Of a stretch of DNA of 64,000 bases, positions 1-7,923 are shown in pieces. This stretch comes from Formosa haliotis (GTDB lineage: Bacteria; Bacteroidota; Bacteroidia; Flavobacteriales; Flavobacteriaceae), in NCBI RefSeq assembly GCF_001685485.1, contig NZ_BDEL01000001.1, forward strand, positions 2,787,501-2,851,500. Reading direction: 5' to 3'. The translations under genes were made by a program, and so were the position numbers. Position 1 is the first letter of the stretch; each line of letters opens with the position of its first letter. The notes under the pieces are model-generated. The model had not been told where the DNA came from, did not search any database, and was given only the letters and a program-made list of their open reading frames with translations.

Positions 1-768
1 GATTATCCTGTTGCATTGGCTATGCGTTACGGAAGCATGACCATAAAGAAAGGTATTCAGGAGTTGGTTGATCAAGGTGTAGATGAGGTGTTTTTAATTC
101 CACTATATCCGCAGTTTGCTATGGCTACTACCGAAACCATTTTGGTCTTGGCCGAAGAATTACGAGCCGAACACTTTCCGAATATAAAAATTGAACATTT
201 ACCAGCATTTTATAACAAACCCGATTATATCGCGGTATTATCTGATGCGATTAAAAATAGTTTAGAAGATAAACAGTTAGATCATATTCTGTTTTCTTAT
301 CATGGTATCCCGGAACGTCATATTAAAAAAAGCGATGTCACACAGTCGCATTGTAAATTAGACGGCTCATGCTGTGTAACTCCTTCTAAAGCACACGAAT
401 TTTGTTATAAACATCAGTGTTTAGAAGTTACTAGGCTTGTAGCAGAACGTCTTGGTCTAGAAGCCGGAACCTATTCTACCTCCTTTCAATCACGTTTAGG
501 ATTCGACCCGTGGTTGTTGCCTTATACCGACAGAACTATTGAGCGATTAGGCTTGGAAGGTATCAAAAATATGGCCATTGTTACACCGGCATTTGTTAGC
601 GATTGTTTAGAAACTTTAGAGGAAATTGCTATGGAAGGGAAAGAGCTTTTTCACGAAGTTGGTGGTAAAGAATTTACTACAGTACCTTGTTTAAACGACG
701 ACGAACCTTGGGCAGCATTGCTGGCAAAATGGATAAAGGCTTGGGCAGATAAATCGGTTAGTGTTTAA
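1..768 (+). CDS. hemH: Ferrochelatase, 5' end cut by the window edge
   Basis: Ferrochelatase inserts Fe(II) into protoporphyrin IX, the last step of heme synthesis. The reading frame is open from base 1, so the true start lies upstream; 255 residues are visible of the roughly 340 usual for the family. The motif SYHGIPERH near bases 295-320 carries the catalytic histidine region. A Cys-rich stretch near 360-420 (GSCCVTP and later HQC) and the block TPAFVSDCLETLEE near 585-625 are typical of the family. A HemJ-like oxidase two genes downstream makes the substrate of this enzyme, which supports the call. The stop is followed after 6 bases by the MATE gene, so the genes are probably co-transcribed. 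Confidence 0.95.
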   Translation, partial: DYPVALAMRYGSMTIKKGIQELVDQGVDEVFLIPLYPQFAMATTETILVLAEELRAEHFPNIKIEHLPAFYNKPDYIAVLSDAIKNSLEDKQLDHILFSYHGIPERHIKKSDVTQSHCKLDGSCCVTPSKAHEFCYKHQCLEVTRLVAERLGLEAGTYSTSFQSRLGFDPWLLPYTDRTIERLGLEGIKNMAIVTPAFVSDCLETLEEIAMEGKELFHEVGGKEFTTVPCLNDDEPWAALLAKWIKAWADKSVSV

Positions 769-774
769 AACTAT

Positions 775-2142
775 ATGAAAGAAAAGGTATCGGTAGATTT
801 AGGAACAGAATCCATAAGCAAACTTTTAATTAAGCAAGCTGTACCTGCGTCTATTGGGATTTTGGTTATGTCTCTTAACGTTCTTGTCGATACCATTTTT
901 GTGGGAAATTGGATAGGGTCTATTGCTATTGCAGCGATAAATGTAGTGCTACCAGTTTCCTTTTTTATTGCCGCTCTGGGTATGGCAATAGGGATTGGAG
1001 GGTCTTCTATTATTTCGCGTGCTTTAGGTGCCAATAATAAAGAAAAGGCTAGAGCTACTTTTGGAAACCAGATTACCCTTACCATTCTTTTTACTACCGT
1101 TTTGGCCGGATTAGGATTGTATTTTGAGGACAGTATAATTCAATCTTTTGGAGGAAAAGGGGAGATTTTCGAACCCGCAAAAATTTATTATACCATCGTA
1201 CTTTATGGTGTTCCTTTTTTAGGACTTTGTATGATGGGAAATAACGTTATTCGCGCCGAGGGGAAACCCAAATTCGCCATGTATGCCATGATGATTCCAT
1301 CCATTGGGAATCTTATTTTCGATTATATTTTTATAAATATTTTAGATTGGGGCATGATGGGAGCTGCGTGGGCAACCTCTGGCTCGTATATGTTATGTCT
1401 TATTTATGTGGTTTGGTATTTCTTCTCAGATCATTCCGATTTAAAAATAGATTGGTCTTATTTACGACTTAAATGGAATGTTATTTCCGAAATTGGCTCG
1501 CTTGGTTTTGTTACTTTGGCACGTCAGGCTGTGGTAAGCGTTACCTATTTATTTATGAATAATATTCTATTCGATTTAGGCGGAGAAGTCTCTGTGACGG
1601 CCTATGCCATTGTAGGCCGAATGTTAATGTTTGCCTTGTTTCCTGTGTTTGGTATAACACAAGGATTTTTACCAATAGCAGGGTATAACTATGGTGCAAA
1701 ACAATACGACCGCGTTCGAGAATCAATAAATATTGCTGTAAAATACGCTGCTATTTTAGCGACTATAGTCTTTATATTACTTATGGTTTTTCCAGAAGCC
1801 ATAACAAAAATGTTTACTCAAGATCCAGAAGTTTTAAAAGAAACACCTTCGGCCATGCGATGGGTTTTTGCAGCAACCCCAATTATTGCATTGCAATTAA
1901 TTGGAGCGGCCTATTTTCAGGCCATAGGGAAAGCAAAACCGGCCTTATTGTTAACCTTAACCCGGCAAGGATTTTTCTTTATTCCGTTAATTTTAATTCT
2001 ACCTAAGTTTTATGGAGAATTAGGAGTGTGGATGTCATTTCCAATTTCCGATGTGCTTTCAACTATAGTTACTGGATATTTTTTAAATAAAGAAATTAAA
2101 TCAGATTTAATCAAAAAAGTGCAATTGCAACTTAACCCATAG
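775..2142 (+). CDS. MATE family efflux transporter
   Basis: This 455-residue inner-membrane protein has the 12 hydrophobic segments expected of a MATE (multidrug and toxin extrusion) antiporter, which expels organic cations or drugs using a Na+ or H+ gradient. Two internally similar halves can be seen: N-terminal ASIGILVMSLNVLVDTIFVG and a later block around GITQGFLPIAGYNYGA, a strong family signature. The length is normal. It lies between hemH and the hemJ-like gene with gaps of 6 and 2 bases, so it belongs to that operon. A link with porphyrin export is only a guess from position; the substrate cannot be read from the sequence. Confidence 0.93.
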   Translation: MKEKVSVDLGTESISKLLIKQAVPASIGILVMSLNVLVDTIFVGNWIGSIAIAAINVVLPVSFFIAALGMAIGIGGSSIISRALGANNKEKARATFGNQITLTILFTTVLAGLGLYFEDSIIQSFGGKGEIFEPAKIYYTIVLYGVPFLGLCMMGNNVIRAEGKPKFAMYAMMIPSIGNLIFDYIFINILDWGMMGAAWATSGSYMLCLIYVVWYFFSDHSDLKIDWSYLRLKWNVISEIGSLGFVTLARQAVVSVTYLFMNNILFDLGGEVSVTAYAIVGRMLMFALFPVFGITQGFLPIAGYNYGAKQYDRVRESINIAVKYAAILATIVFILLMVFPEAITKMFTQDPEVLKETPSAMRWVFAATPIIALQLIGAAYFQAIGKAKPALLLTLTRQGFFFIPLILILPKFYGELGVWMSFPISDVLSTIVTGYFLNKEIKSDLIKKVQLQLNP

Positions 2143-2144
2143 TT

Positions 2145-2693
2145 ATGGAATATTACAATTATATAAAATCCCTTCATCTTATTTTTGTTATTACCTGGTT
2201 TGCAGGCTTATTTTACATTCCAAGATTATTTGTTTATCAAATAGAAGCCTTTCATAAACCTTCTCCAGATAAAGAAATTTTAGGCGAGCAGTTAAAATTA
2301 ATGGCAAAACGGTTGTGGTATATTATAACTTGGCCGTCGGCTATTTTGGCCACTATTTTTGCAATTTGGTTACTTATTCTTATGCCGTATTGGTTAGAAG
2401 AACCATGGATGCACGTGAAACTGTTTTTTGTGTTATTACTAATTGTTTACCATTTAAAAACACATCAGTTTTTTAAACAATTGCAACGCGACGATGTAAG
2501 AAAGACTTCTGGTTTTATGAGACTTTGGAATGAAGGGGCTACATTTATTCTCTTTGCTGTGGTATTTTTGGTTATCTTGAAAAGTAGTTTAAACTGGATC
2601 TTTGGTGTAGTTGGTATTTTTGTGCTTGGTATACTGATTATGATTGGTTTTAAAGTCTATAAACGTATAAGAGCTAAAAATCCAAATGCTTAA
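2145..2693 (+). CDS. hemJ: HemJ-like protoporphyrinogen IX oxidase (CopD/UPF0093 family)
   Basis: A 182-residue membrane protein with four to five hydrophobic segments. The N-terminus YIKSLHLIFVITWFAGLFY followed by IPRLFVY is the HemJ signature, with the conserved His at residue 11. HemJ oxidises protoporphyrinogen IX to protoporphyrin IX in the inner membrane, one step before ferrochelatase. The hemH gene 1.4 kb upstream on the same strand supports HemJ over a copper-resistance CopD role. It starts 2 bases after the MATE stop. The enzymatic assignment rests on family knowledge and context. Confidence 0.85.
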   Translation: MEYYNYIKSLHLIFVITWFAGLFYIPRLFVYQIEAFHKPSPDKEILGEQLKLMAKRLWYIITWPSAILATIFAIWLLILMPYWLEEPWMHVKLFFVLLLIVYHLKTHQFFKQLQRDDVRKTSGFMRLWNEGATFILFAVVFLVILKSSLNWIFGVVGIFVLGILIMIGFKVYKRIRAKNPNA

Positions 2694-2739
2694 AATTAAT
2701 GGCTTGATTCTTGTTAAGTATTGGAACAGGATTTAAAAC

Positions 2740-4191
2740 ATGAAACTTAAAAAAATCTCTTTACGGCTTCGCATATTTGTCGCAATGCTTTTTGTTGTGC
2801 TATTGGCTTCAATATTAATTGTTGGCGTGGCTATCTATCAGTATGGGGAAGAGGCAGTCGACTATCATCAACAACGTCTAGAACGTAAGGAGAAGAATAT
2901 TAAATCGCATCTTAATTTTGTTATTAAGCAAACATCTTACGAGGTAAAGACCGAAAAAATTCCTCTTATTTTAAAGGAAAAGATTTACGAGATTGCTAAT
3001 ATTCATAATTTAAAAATTAATATTTACGATTTAGATGGCGCTATTTTAACCTCTTCTCGAGCAGGTTTTGCACAAGATTCCTTAGCACAATGTATTCATG
3101 CCGATATTTTAAATACACTAGCCAATACGGCTCAGCATACCTATGTAGAACAGCGTAGTGAAAACAATAAGTTATATCAATCGTCCTATTCGTATATTAC
3201 CGATCAAAAATTTAAGCCTTTAGCAATATTAAACTTACCTTATCTTGAAGATGATGATTTTTTAGCTAAAGAGTTAGACGAGTTTTTAGAGCGTATTAGT
3301 TATGCGTATTTATTTATGTTGATTTTAGCTTCGGCTATAGCATTCTTTCTAGCGAATTATATTACGAAATCTATTAAAACGATAAGCGATAAAATTAACT
3401 CTACAAGTTTAGAAACCGTTAATAAACGTATAGATGTAGAAGATGCTAGTGAGGAAATAACAACGCTGGTAGAATCGTACAATAGTATGATCGATCAATT
3501 GGAAGAAAGCGCCAAAAAACTAGCTAGAAGTGAGCGAGAACAAGCTTGGCGTGAAATGGCGAAACAAGTCGCTCACGAGATTAAAAATCCGTTGACTCCA
3601 ATGCGATTAACCGTTCAGAATTTTCAGCGTAAGTTTAGTCCAGACGATCCAAATATTAATCAAAAAGTAGAGGAGTATTCCGAAACTTTAATTCAGCAAA
3701 TAGATACCATGAGTGCTATAGCATCGGCGTTTTCTAATTTTGCTAATATGCCAGCACAGCAGAATGAAACGCTAAATGTGGTAAATACGGTTAGGCTTGC
3801 TTTAGATATTTTTAACAAAGATTATATCGTATTTCTTGCCGAACGTGAAGAAATCATTACTACTTTTGATAAAACACAACTTATTAGAATTGTAACGAAT
3901 TTGGTTAAAAACGCCATTCAGGCCATTCCAGATGATCGGATTCCAAAAATTGTAGTACATGTTTCATTACATGACAGTGAGGTGCAAATTACAGTTTCAG
4001 ATAATGGTGTGGGGATAGAGGAAGGGAATGAAACTAAAATTTTCGAGCCTAAATTTACTACAAAATCCGGAGGTACTGGACTTGGTTTGGCTATGGTTAA
4101 GAATATTGTAGAATCTTATAATGGCCATATTACTTTTAAAACGCAACAACAAAAAGGGACTACATTTATTGTAACCTTTCCTAAAACATAA
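2740..4191 (+). CDS. Membrane sensor histidine kinase, NtrY-like, orphan
   Basis: A 483-residue two-component sensor kinase. Hydrophobic segments near residues 12-32 and 188-206 enclose an extracytoplasmic domain of about 150 residues. A HAMP-like linker follows to about 258. The H-box HEIKNPLTPMRLT has the phospho-acceptor His at 279. The catalytic domain has NLVKNAIQA (N box), DNGVGI (G1) and GGTGLGLAMVKNIV (G2, near 443). HEIKNPLTP is typical of the NtrY/NtrB group. No response regulator gene is adjacent, so its partner is elsewhere. The following gene starts 3 bases after the stop, suggesting co-transcription. The signal sensed is unknown. Confidence 0.93.
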   Translation: MKLKKISLRLRIFVAMLFVVLLASILIVGVAIYQYGEEAVDYHQQRLERKEKNIKSHLNFVIKQTSYEVKTEKIPLILKEKIYEIANIHNLKINIYDLDGAILTSSRAGFAQDSLAQCIHADILNTLANTAQHTYVEQRSENNKLYQSSYSYITDQKFKPLAILNLPYLEDDDFLAKELDEFLERISYAYLFMLILASAIAFFLANYITKSIKTISDKINSTSLETVNKRIDVEDASEEITTLVESYNSMIDQLEESAKKLARSEREQAWREMAKQVAHEIKNPLTPMRLTVQNFQRKFSPDDPNINQKVEEYSETLIQQIDTMSAIASAFSNFANMPAQQNETLNVVNTVRLALDIFNKDYIVFLAEREEIITTFDKTQLIRIVTNLVKNAIQAIPDDRIPKIVVHVSLHDSEVQITVSDNGVGIEEGNETKIFEPKFTTKSGGTGLGLAMVKNIVESYNGHITFKTQQQKGTTFIVTFPKT

Positions 4192-4194
4192 ATT

Positions 4195-4977
4195 ATGGAT
4201 TTTAATACTATTATTTCTGAATTTAAAAATGGAATTACAACCATTACCATTAATAGACCTACGAAACTTAATGCTTTAAATAAGGAAACTATTAAGGAAT
4301 TACATTATGCTTTTAAAGCGGCAGACACCGATAGTAAAACACGTGTTATTTTGGTAACAGGAAGTGGTGAAAAGGCTTTTGTTGCAGGAGCAGATATTAG
4401 TGAGTTTTCTAGTTTTGATGTAAAAGAAGGATTAAAATTAGCGGCTAAGGGGCATAAAACCCTTTTCGATTTTGTTGAAAATTTATCTACACCAGTTATT
4501 GCGGCTGTAAATGGTTTTGCTTTAGGAGGAGGCCTAGAATTAGCTATGGCTTGTCATTTTAGAGTTGCTAGTACAAATGCTAAAATGGGATTGCCAGAAG
4601 TGTCTTTAGGGGTTATTCCTGGTTACGGTGGGACGCAGCGTTTACCTCAATTGGTAGGAAAAGGTCGTGCCATGGAAATGATAATGACTGCCGGAATGAT
4701 TACTGCGGATCAAGCTCTAGATTACGGCTTAGTTAACCATGTGGTTACCCAAGAGGAGTTAATACCGTTTTGCGAGGGTATAGCTAAAAAAATAATGAAT
4801 AACTCGCCAAAAGCCATTGGTGAAGCTATAAAATCTATTAACGCCGGATTTAAGTCGGGGGTAAATGGATATAAAAAGGAAATAAAAGGTTTCGGGAAAT
4901 GTTTTGGAACCGAAGATTTTACCGAAGGCACAACAGCCTTTTTGGAAAAACGTAAAGCAAATTTTACTGGAAATTAA
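4195..4977 (+). CDS. Enoyl-CoA hydratase/isomerase family protein
   Basis: A 260-residue crotonase-fold protein. The oxyanion-hole segment GEKAFVAGADISEF and the block ALGGGLELAMACHFRVA are present. So is the catalytic region GLPEVSLGVIPGYGGTQRL, which carries two glutamates in the positions used by hydratases to add water across the 2,3 double bond of enoyl-CoA. Length and motif order match short-chain enoyl-CoA hydratase of beta-oxidation. It follows the histidine kinase by 3 bases and is followed by a hairpin terminator at 4984-5012. The exact acyl chain preference is not readable. Confidence 0.93.
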   Translation: MDFNTIISEFKNGITTITINRPTKLNALNKETIKELHYAFKAADTDSKTRVILVTGSGEKAFVAGADISEFSSFDVKEGLKLAAKGHKTLFDFVENLSTPVIAAVNGFALGGGLELAMACHFRVASTNAKMGLPEVSLGVIPGYGGTQRLPQLVGKGRAMEMIMTAGMITADQALDYGLVNHVVTQEELIPFCEGIAKKIMNNSPKAIGEAIKSINAGFKSGVNGYKKEIKGFGKCFGTEDFTEGTTAFLEKRKANFTGN

Positions 4978-4983
4978 ATAAAA

Positions 4984-5012
4984 AAAAGAGTGGGTTTTAT
5001 GCCCACTCTTTT
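4984..5012. terminator. Bidirectional hairpin terminator
   Basis: AAAAGAGTGGG and CCCACTCTTTT form an 11-bp perfect stem around a 7-base loop, with an A-run on the left and Ts on the right. It sits between the converging enoyl-CoA hydratase gene (+) and the first secreted-paralog gene (-) and can serve both. Confidence 0.85.
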
Positions 5013-5032
5013 CGTTTAGTTTTTAATTAAGT

Positions 5033-5641
5033 TTAGATGCTAAAGTATTCTACATAATTTCTGCCGTTAGCTTTAACTACCACTTTGTAATTACCGCCAC
5101 GCGTCTTAGAAAGACTGTAAATACGCTCAATCTTTGCAGTGTCGGTGAAATTTTCAGTGTGAATTAAATCGTAGCCAGCACTGTCTCGGCTTCCGTCGTA
5201 ATAAATATTAACTTCTACATCTTCTTTGTCTAAATCTAATTTAGAAAAGTATAAATGATTGTTGTTAACACGTACTACAGGTTTAAAAATAATTTTCTCA
5301 TTTAATTTGTCGAACTTTACTTCGTTGAAAGTCACTTTAAAAGGAATTATTTTAATTTGAAAATCTTTTTCATGTTCAAAATAATACTTCCCGTTTGGTA
5401 AAGCTGTTAAATCAAATTTATTCGCAAAAATACCCGATTTCTCAATGGTCTTTTTGTAAAGGATCATGCCGTTAACGTCTTTAATAAAGAGTTGCTGTCC
5501 TGCTTTTACATTTCCAAGTGTTAACGTAATTTCCATATCCATTCTTTCTTTGTTTTCTAATGAAAGTGGATTGGCAAAACTTGTTGCGATGCTAGTAACC
5601 ATAACTAACATGCAAATACTGTGTGTGATTACTTTTTTCAT
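5033..5641 (-). CDS. Secreted beta-rich protein, paralog 1 of 4
   Basis: Function unknown. The 202-residue product has a cleavable signal peptide (MKKVITHSICMLVMVTSIATSFA) and no membrane segments afterwards. Two halves look alike: ITLTLGNVKAGQQLFIKD...FDLTALPNGKYYFE, then LDLDKEDVEVNIYYDG...IYSLSKTRGGNYKVVV...YVEYFSI. The pattern (hydrophobic-x-IxDxxG, then FDLxxLPxGxYxFE) resembles beta-sandwich modules such as type IX secretion tails and DUF3244, but it is not a clear member of either. Three paralogs follow at 6010, 6994 and 8943. It has its own terminator at 4984-5012 and a promoter with -7 TATCTTTG (5671-5678 on the minus strand). Confidence 0.88.
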   Translation of the reverse strand: MKKVITHSICMLVMVTSIATSFANPLSLENKERMDMEITLTLGNVKAGQQLFIKDVNGMILYKKTIEKSGIFANKFDLTALPNGKYYFEHEKDFQIKIIPFKVTFNEVKFDKLNEKIIFKPVVRVNNNHLYFSKLDLDKEDVEVNIYYDGSRDSAGYDLIHTENFTDTAKIERIYSLSKTRGGNYKVVVKANGRNYVEYFSI

Positions 5642-5670
5642 AATTCAAATTTTTTATCGATTAACTTATT

Positions 5671-5790
5671 CAAAGATAGAGGGTTACAGGGGAGTTGAAA
5701 ACATCTATATTGGCTATTTTATGTTCTATATTAACCGTTAAATTATCGTTACGAAATTGTAAGGTTAAAATAGCATATATTTAGGTTAAT
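5671..5790 (-). promoter_or_regulatory. Promoter and operator array of paralog 1
   Basis: The -7 element TATCTTTG (5671-5678, minus strand) is followed upstream, after 47 bp, by CTATATTAAC (5726-5735), then 28 bp, then the inverted copy GTTAAAATAG (5764-5773). Another GTTAAT begins 21 bp after that copy starts (5785). TTGGC at 5710-5714 lies 21 bp from the TTAAC of the first arm. The same geometry recurs at the other three paralogs. The rest of the 5642-6009 gap holds only AT-rich sequence and the next terminator. Confidence 0.7.
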
Positions 5791-5956
5791 TTTTTGGTGT
5801 TCTACAAAATGACTTTTTTGTGGAAATTTTTCAGTATTTAACCAACAAAAGGGAAGCTTTTAGGCATTTGTCTAACTTTTTTTATTGAGAGCAGAATAGC
5901 GGTTAGGTGTAAAGCCAATGAAACTATATTAAGCTTTGAAAAAATAAAGCATAAAA

Positions 5957-5988
5957 AAAAGAGTGAACTATGGAAGGTTCACTCTTTT
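5957..5988 (-). terminator. Hairpin terminator of paralog 2
   Basis: AAAAGAGTGAAC and GTTCACTCTTTT form a 12-bp stem with a short loop. The A-run at its left end is a U-tract on the minus strand, just downstream of the 6010-6612 gene. Confidence 0.85.
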
Positions 5989-6009
5989 GTGTGGGATTGA
6001 AATCTATTT

Positions 6010-6612
6010 TTAGATCTTGATGTATTCAACATATTCATTATCGTTAGAAATTGTTACAATTTTATAGTTACCAGCATGATTTTTTGATAAACTAAACACA
6101 CGCTCTACTTTCGTAGTATCTTCTATAGTTTCAGTGTGTAATAATTTGTAATAATTTCCTTTGTCTTCTTCAAAGTAGATTCTAACTTCTACATCATCTC
6201 TGTTTAATTCTAATTTAGAAAAATAGATGTTGTTGTCTTTAACACGAACAACTGGCTTGTAGATTGTCTTTACATTAGCTTCATCGAAAGTTACATCTCC
6301 AAAATGTACCTTAAAAGGTATAATTTTAACTTGATATGCTTTTTCGTGTTCAAAATAATACGTTCCGTTTGGTAAATCTGTAAAGTCGAATTTATGACTT
6401 GTGCTATTTCCTGTTTTTTCAAACTCCTTTTTATATAGTACAAAACCGTGTTCATCTTTAACAGATAATAGCTGTCCTTCTTTTACGTTGTCTAATGTTA
6501 ATGTAATCTCCTTGTTTTTTCCTTCGTCATAACTAAATGAAGGTGTGAAATTTGATGCGATACTAGTAATCGTTACTAGTAGGCAAATACTGAGTGTCAT
6601 TACTTTTTTCAT
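6010..6612 (-). CDS. Secreted beta-rich protein, paralog 2 of 4
   Basis: Function unknown. A 200-residue exported protein of the same family as 5033-5641, with signal peptide MKKVMTLSICLLVTITSIAS and the core ITLTLDNVKEGQ...FDFTDLPNGTYYFEHEKAYQ...YKPVVRVKDNNIYFSKLEL...YVEYIKI. It is nearest to paralog 3, differing at about 30 positions by eye, mostly near the signal peptide and in the second half. No cysteines, lipobox or catalytic motif is visible, so a structural or binding role is more likely than an enzymatic one. Promoter -7 TATATTTG is at 6643-6650 on the minus strand and the terminator at 5957-5988. Confidence 0.88.
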   Translation of the reverse strand: MKKVMTLSICLLVTITSIASNFTPSFSYDEGKNKEITLTLDNVKEGQLLSVKDEHGFVLYKKEFEKTGNSTSHKFDFTDLPNGTYYFEHEKAYQVKIIPFKVHFGDVTFDEANVKTIYKPVVRVKDNNIYFSKLELNRDDVEVRIYFEEDKGNYYKLLHTETIEDTTKVERVFSLSKNHAGNYKIVTISNDNEYVEYIKI

Positions 6613-6642
6613 AATTCAAATGTTTTATAGATTAACATATGA

Positions 6643-6762
6643 CAAATATAGGATGGTAAACACAGTCTAAAAACAAGGATATTGGCTACTTTATGTTCTA
6701 TATTAACCGTTAAATTATAGTTATCAAATTATGAAGTTAATATAGCATAGATTCGGGTTAAT
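6643..6762 (-). promoter_or_regulatory. Promoter and operator array of paralog 2
   Basis: -7 TATATTTG (6643-6650, minus strand), 47 bp, CTATATTAAC (6698-6707), 28 bp, inverted copy GTTAATATAG (6736-6745), and a further GTTAAT starting at 6757, 21 bp on. The block GATATTGGCTACTTTATG just before the first arm is identical in paralog 3. No gene is visible in the remainder of the 6613-6993 gap. Confidence 0.7.
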
Positions 6763-6934
6763 TCTTGATAGTTTACTGATAATGAGGTGAAAAGAGTTGA
6801 CTTGCTAGTTTGTGTATACACTCGCTTTTAGCTGATAGATAATTATCTTGTTAGGATTTATATGAGTTAAGCTGAGAAGCTTCATGGTATTGTTGAATGG
6901 TATTTGCCTTTTAGATTTAGTAAAAATATGGCAC

Positions 6935-6969
6935 AAAAAAAGAGTGAACTTTGGAAGGTTCACTCTTTT
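6935..6969 (-). terminator. Hairpin terminator of paralog 3
   Basis: AAAAGAGTGAAC and GTTCACTCTTTT stem, nearly identical in sequence to the paralog 2 terminator, with the A-run on the left giving a U-tract on the minus strand. Confidence 0.85.
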
Positions 6970-6993
6970 GATTCGGGGTGTTTAAATCTATTT

Positions 6994-7602
6994 TTAGATC
7001 TTAATGTATTCAATATATTCTTTGTCGTTAGAAACTGTTACAATTTTATAGTTACCAGTATGCTTTTTTGATAAACTAAATACACGCTCTGCTTTAAGAG
7101 CATCAGAAATAGTTTCAGTGTGTACTAATTTGTAATGATTTCCTTGGTCTTCTTCAAAGTAAATTCTAACTTCTACATCCTCTTTATTTAATTCTAACTT
7201 AGAAAAATAAATGTTGTTGTCTTTAACACGAACAACAGGCTTATAGATTGTCTTTACATTGGCTTCATCGAAAGTTACATCTCCAAAGTGTACTTTAAAA
7301 GGAATAACTTTAGTTTGATACGCTTTTTCGTGTTCAAAATAATACGTTCCGTTTGGTAGATCTGTAAAATCAAATTTATGACTTGCATTGTTGTCTGTTT
7401 TTTCAAACGCCTTTTTATATAGTACAAAACCATCTATGTCTTTAACAGATAAAACCTGTCCTTCTTTTACATCGTTCAATGTTAACGTAATTTCTTTGTT
7501 CTTCCCTTCATCAAAACTAAATGACAAATTAGAGCTAAAACTTGATGCGATACTAGTAATCGTTGCTAGTAGGCAAATACTGAGTGTCATTATTTTTTTC
7601 AT
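6994..7602 (-). CDS. Secreted beta-rich protein, paralog 3 of 4
   Basis: Function unknown. A 202-residue signal-peptide-bearing protein (MKKIMTLSICLLATITSIASS). The middle region from NGTYYFEHEKAYQ through YKPVVRVKDNNIYFSKLEL is almost unchanged from paralog 2. The flanking promoter (-7 TATATTTG, 7633-7640) and terminator are also close copies, so paralogs 2 and 3 arose from a recent duplication of a unit of about 990 bp that included its control regions. It ends in the family C-terminus YIEYIKI. Confidence 0.88.
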   Translation of the reverse strand: MKKIMTLSICLLATITSIASSFSSNLSFSFDEGKNKEITLTLNDVKEGQVLSVKDIDGFVLYKKAFEKTDNNASHKFDFTDLPNGTYYFEHEKAYQTKVIPFKVHFGDVTFDEANVKTIYKPVVRVKDNNIYFSKLELNKEDVEVRIYFEEDQGNHYKLVHTETISDALKAERVFSLSKKHTGNYKIVTVSNDKEYIEYIKI

Positions 7603-7632
7603 AATTCAAATATTTTATGGATTAACATGTGA

Positions 7633-7752
7633 CAAATATAGAGCGGTAAACACAGTCTAAAAACAAGGATATTGGCTACTTTATGTTCTATTTTAACAGG
7701 CAGATTACATATGTTAACAGGCTGGGTTAAAATAGTATAGAAGTGGGTTAAT
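7633..7752 (-). promoter_or_regulatory. Promoter and operator array of paralog 3
   Basis: -7 TATATTTG (7633-7640, minus strand), 47 bp, CTATTTTAAC (7688-7697), 28 bp, inverted copy GTTAAAATAG (7726-7735), and GTTAAT starting at 7747, 21 bp on. The 28-bp spacer differs in sequence from paralogs 1 and 2 but keeps its length, which argues that spacing is selected. The rest of the gap up to 7923 holds no recognisable element. Confidence 0.7.
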
Positions 7753-7923
7753 TTTAGAAATATGTTGAATTTTAGCTATTGAAAAATAAATTAGGTTTTA
7801 CTGCTACTTAGGTTTTAAGAGCATAAATTCTAACGAATTATTCTAGTAGTTTAGATTGTATAATAAATGAATTGAGGTAATTAACTTGTCACCTATTTTT
7901 TGGGAGGAAGGATGTTTATACAA

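Noticed and set aside
771..1085. Open frame antisense to the MATE gene
   Set aside because: It lies wholly within a well-supported gene in the opposite strand and has no recognisable family sequence; the same holds for many other antisense frames in the window.
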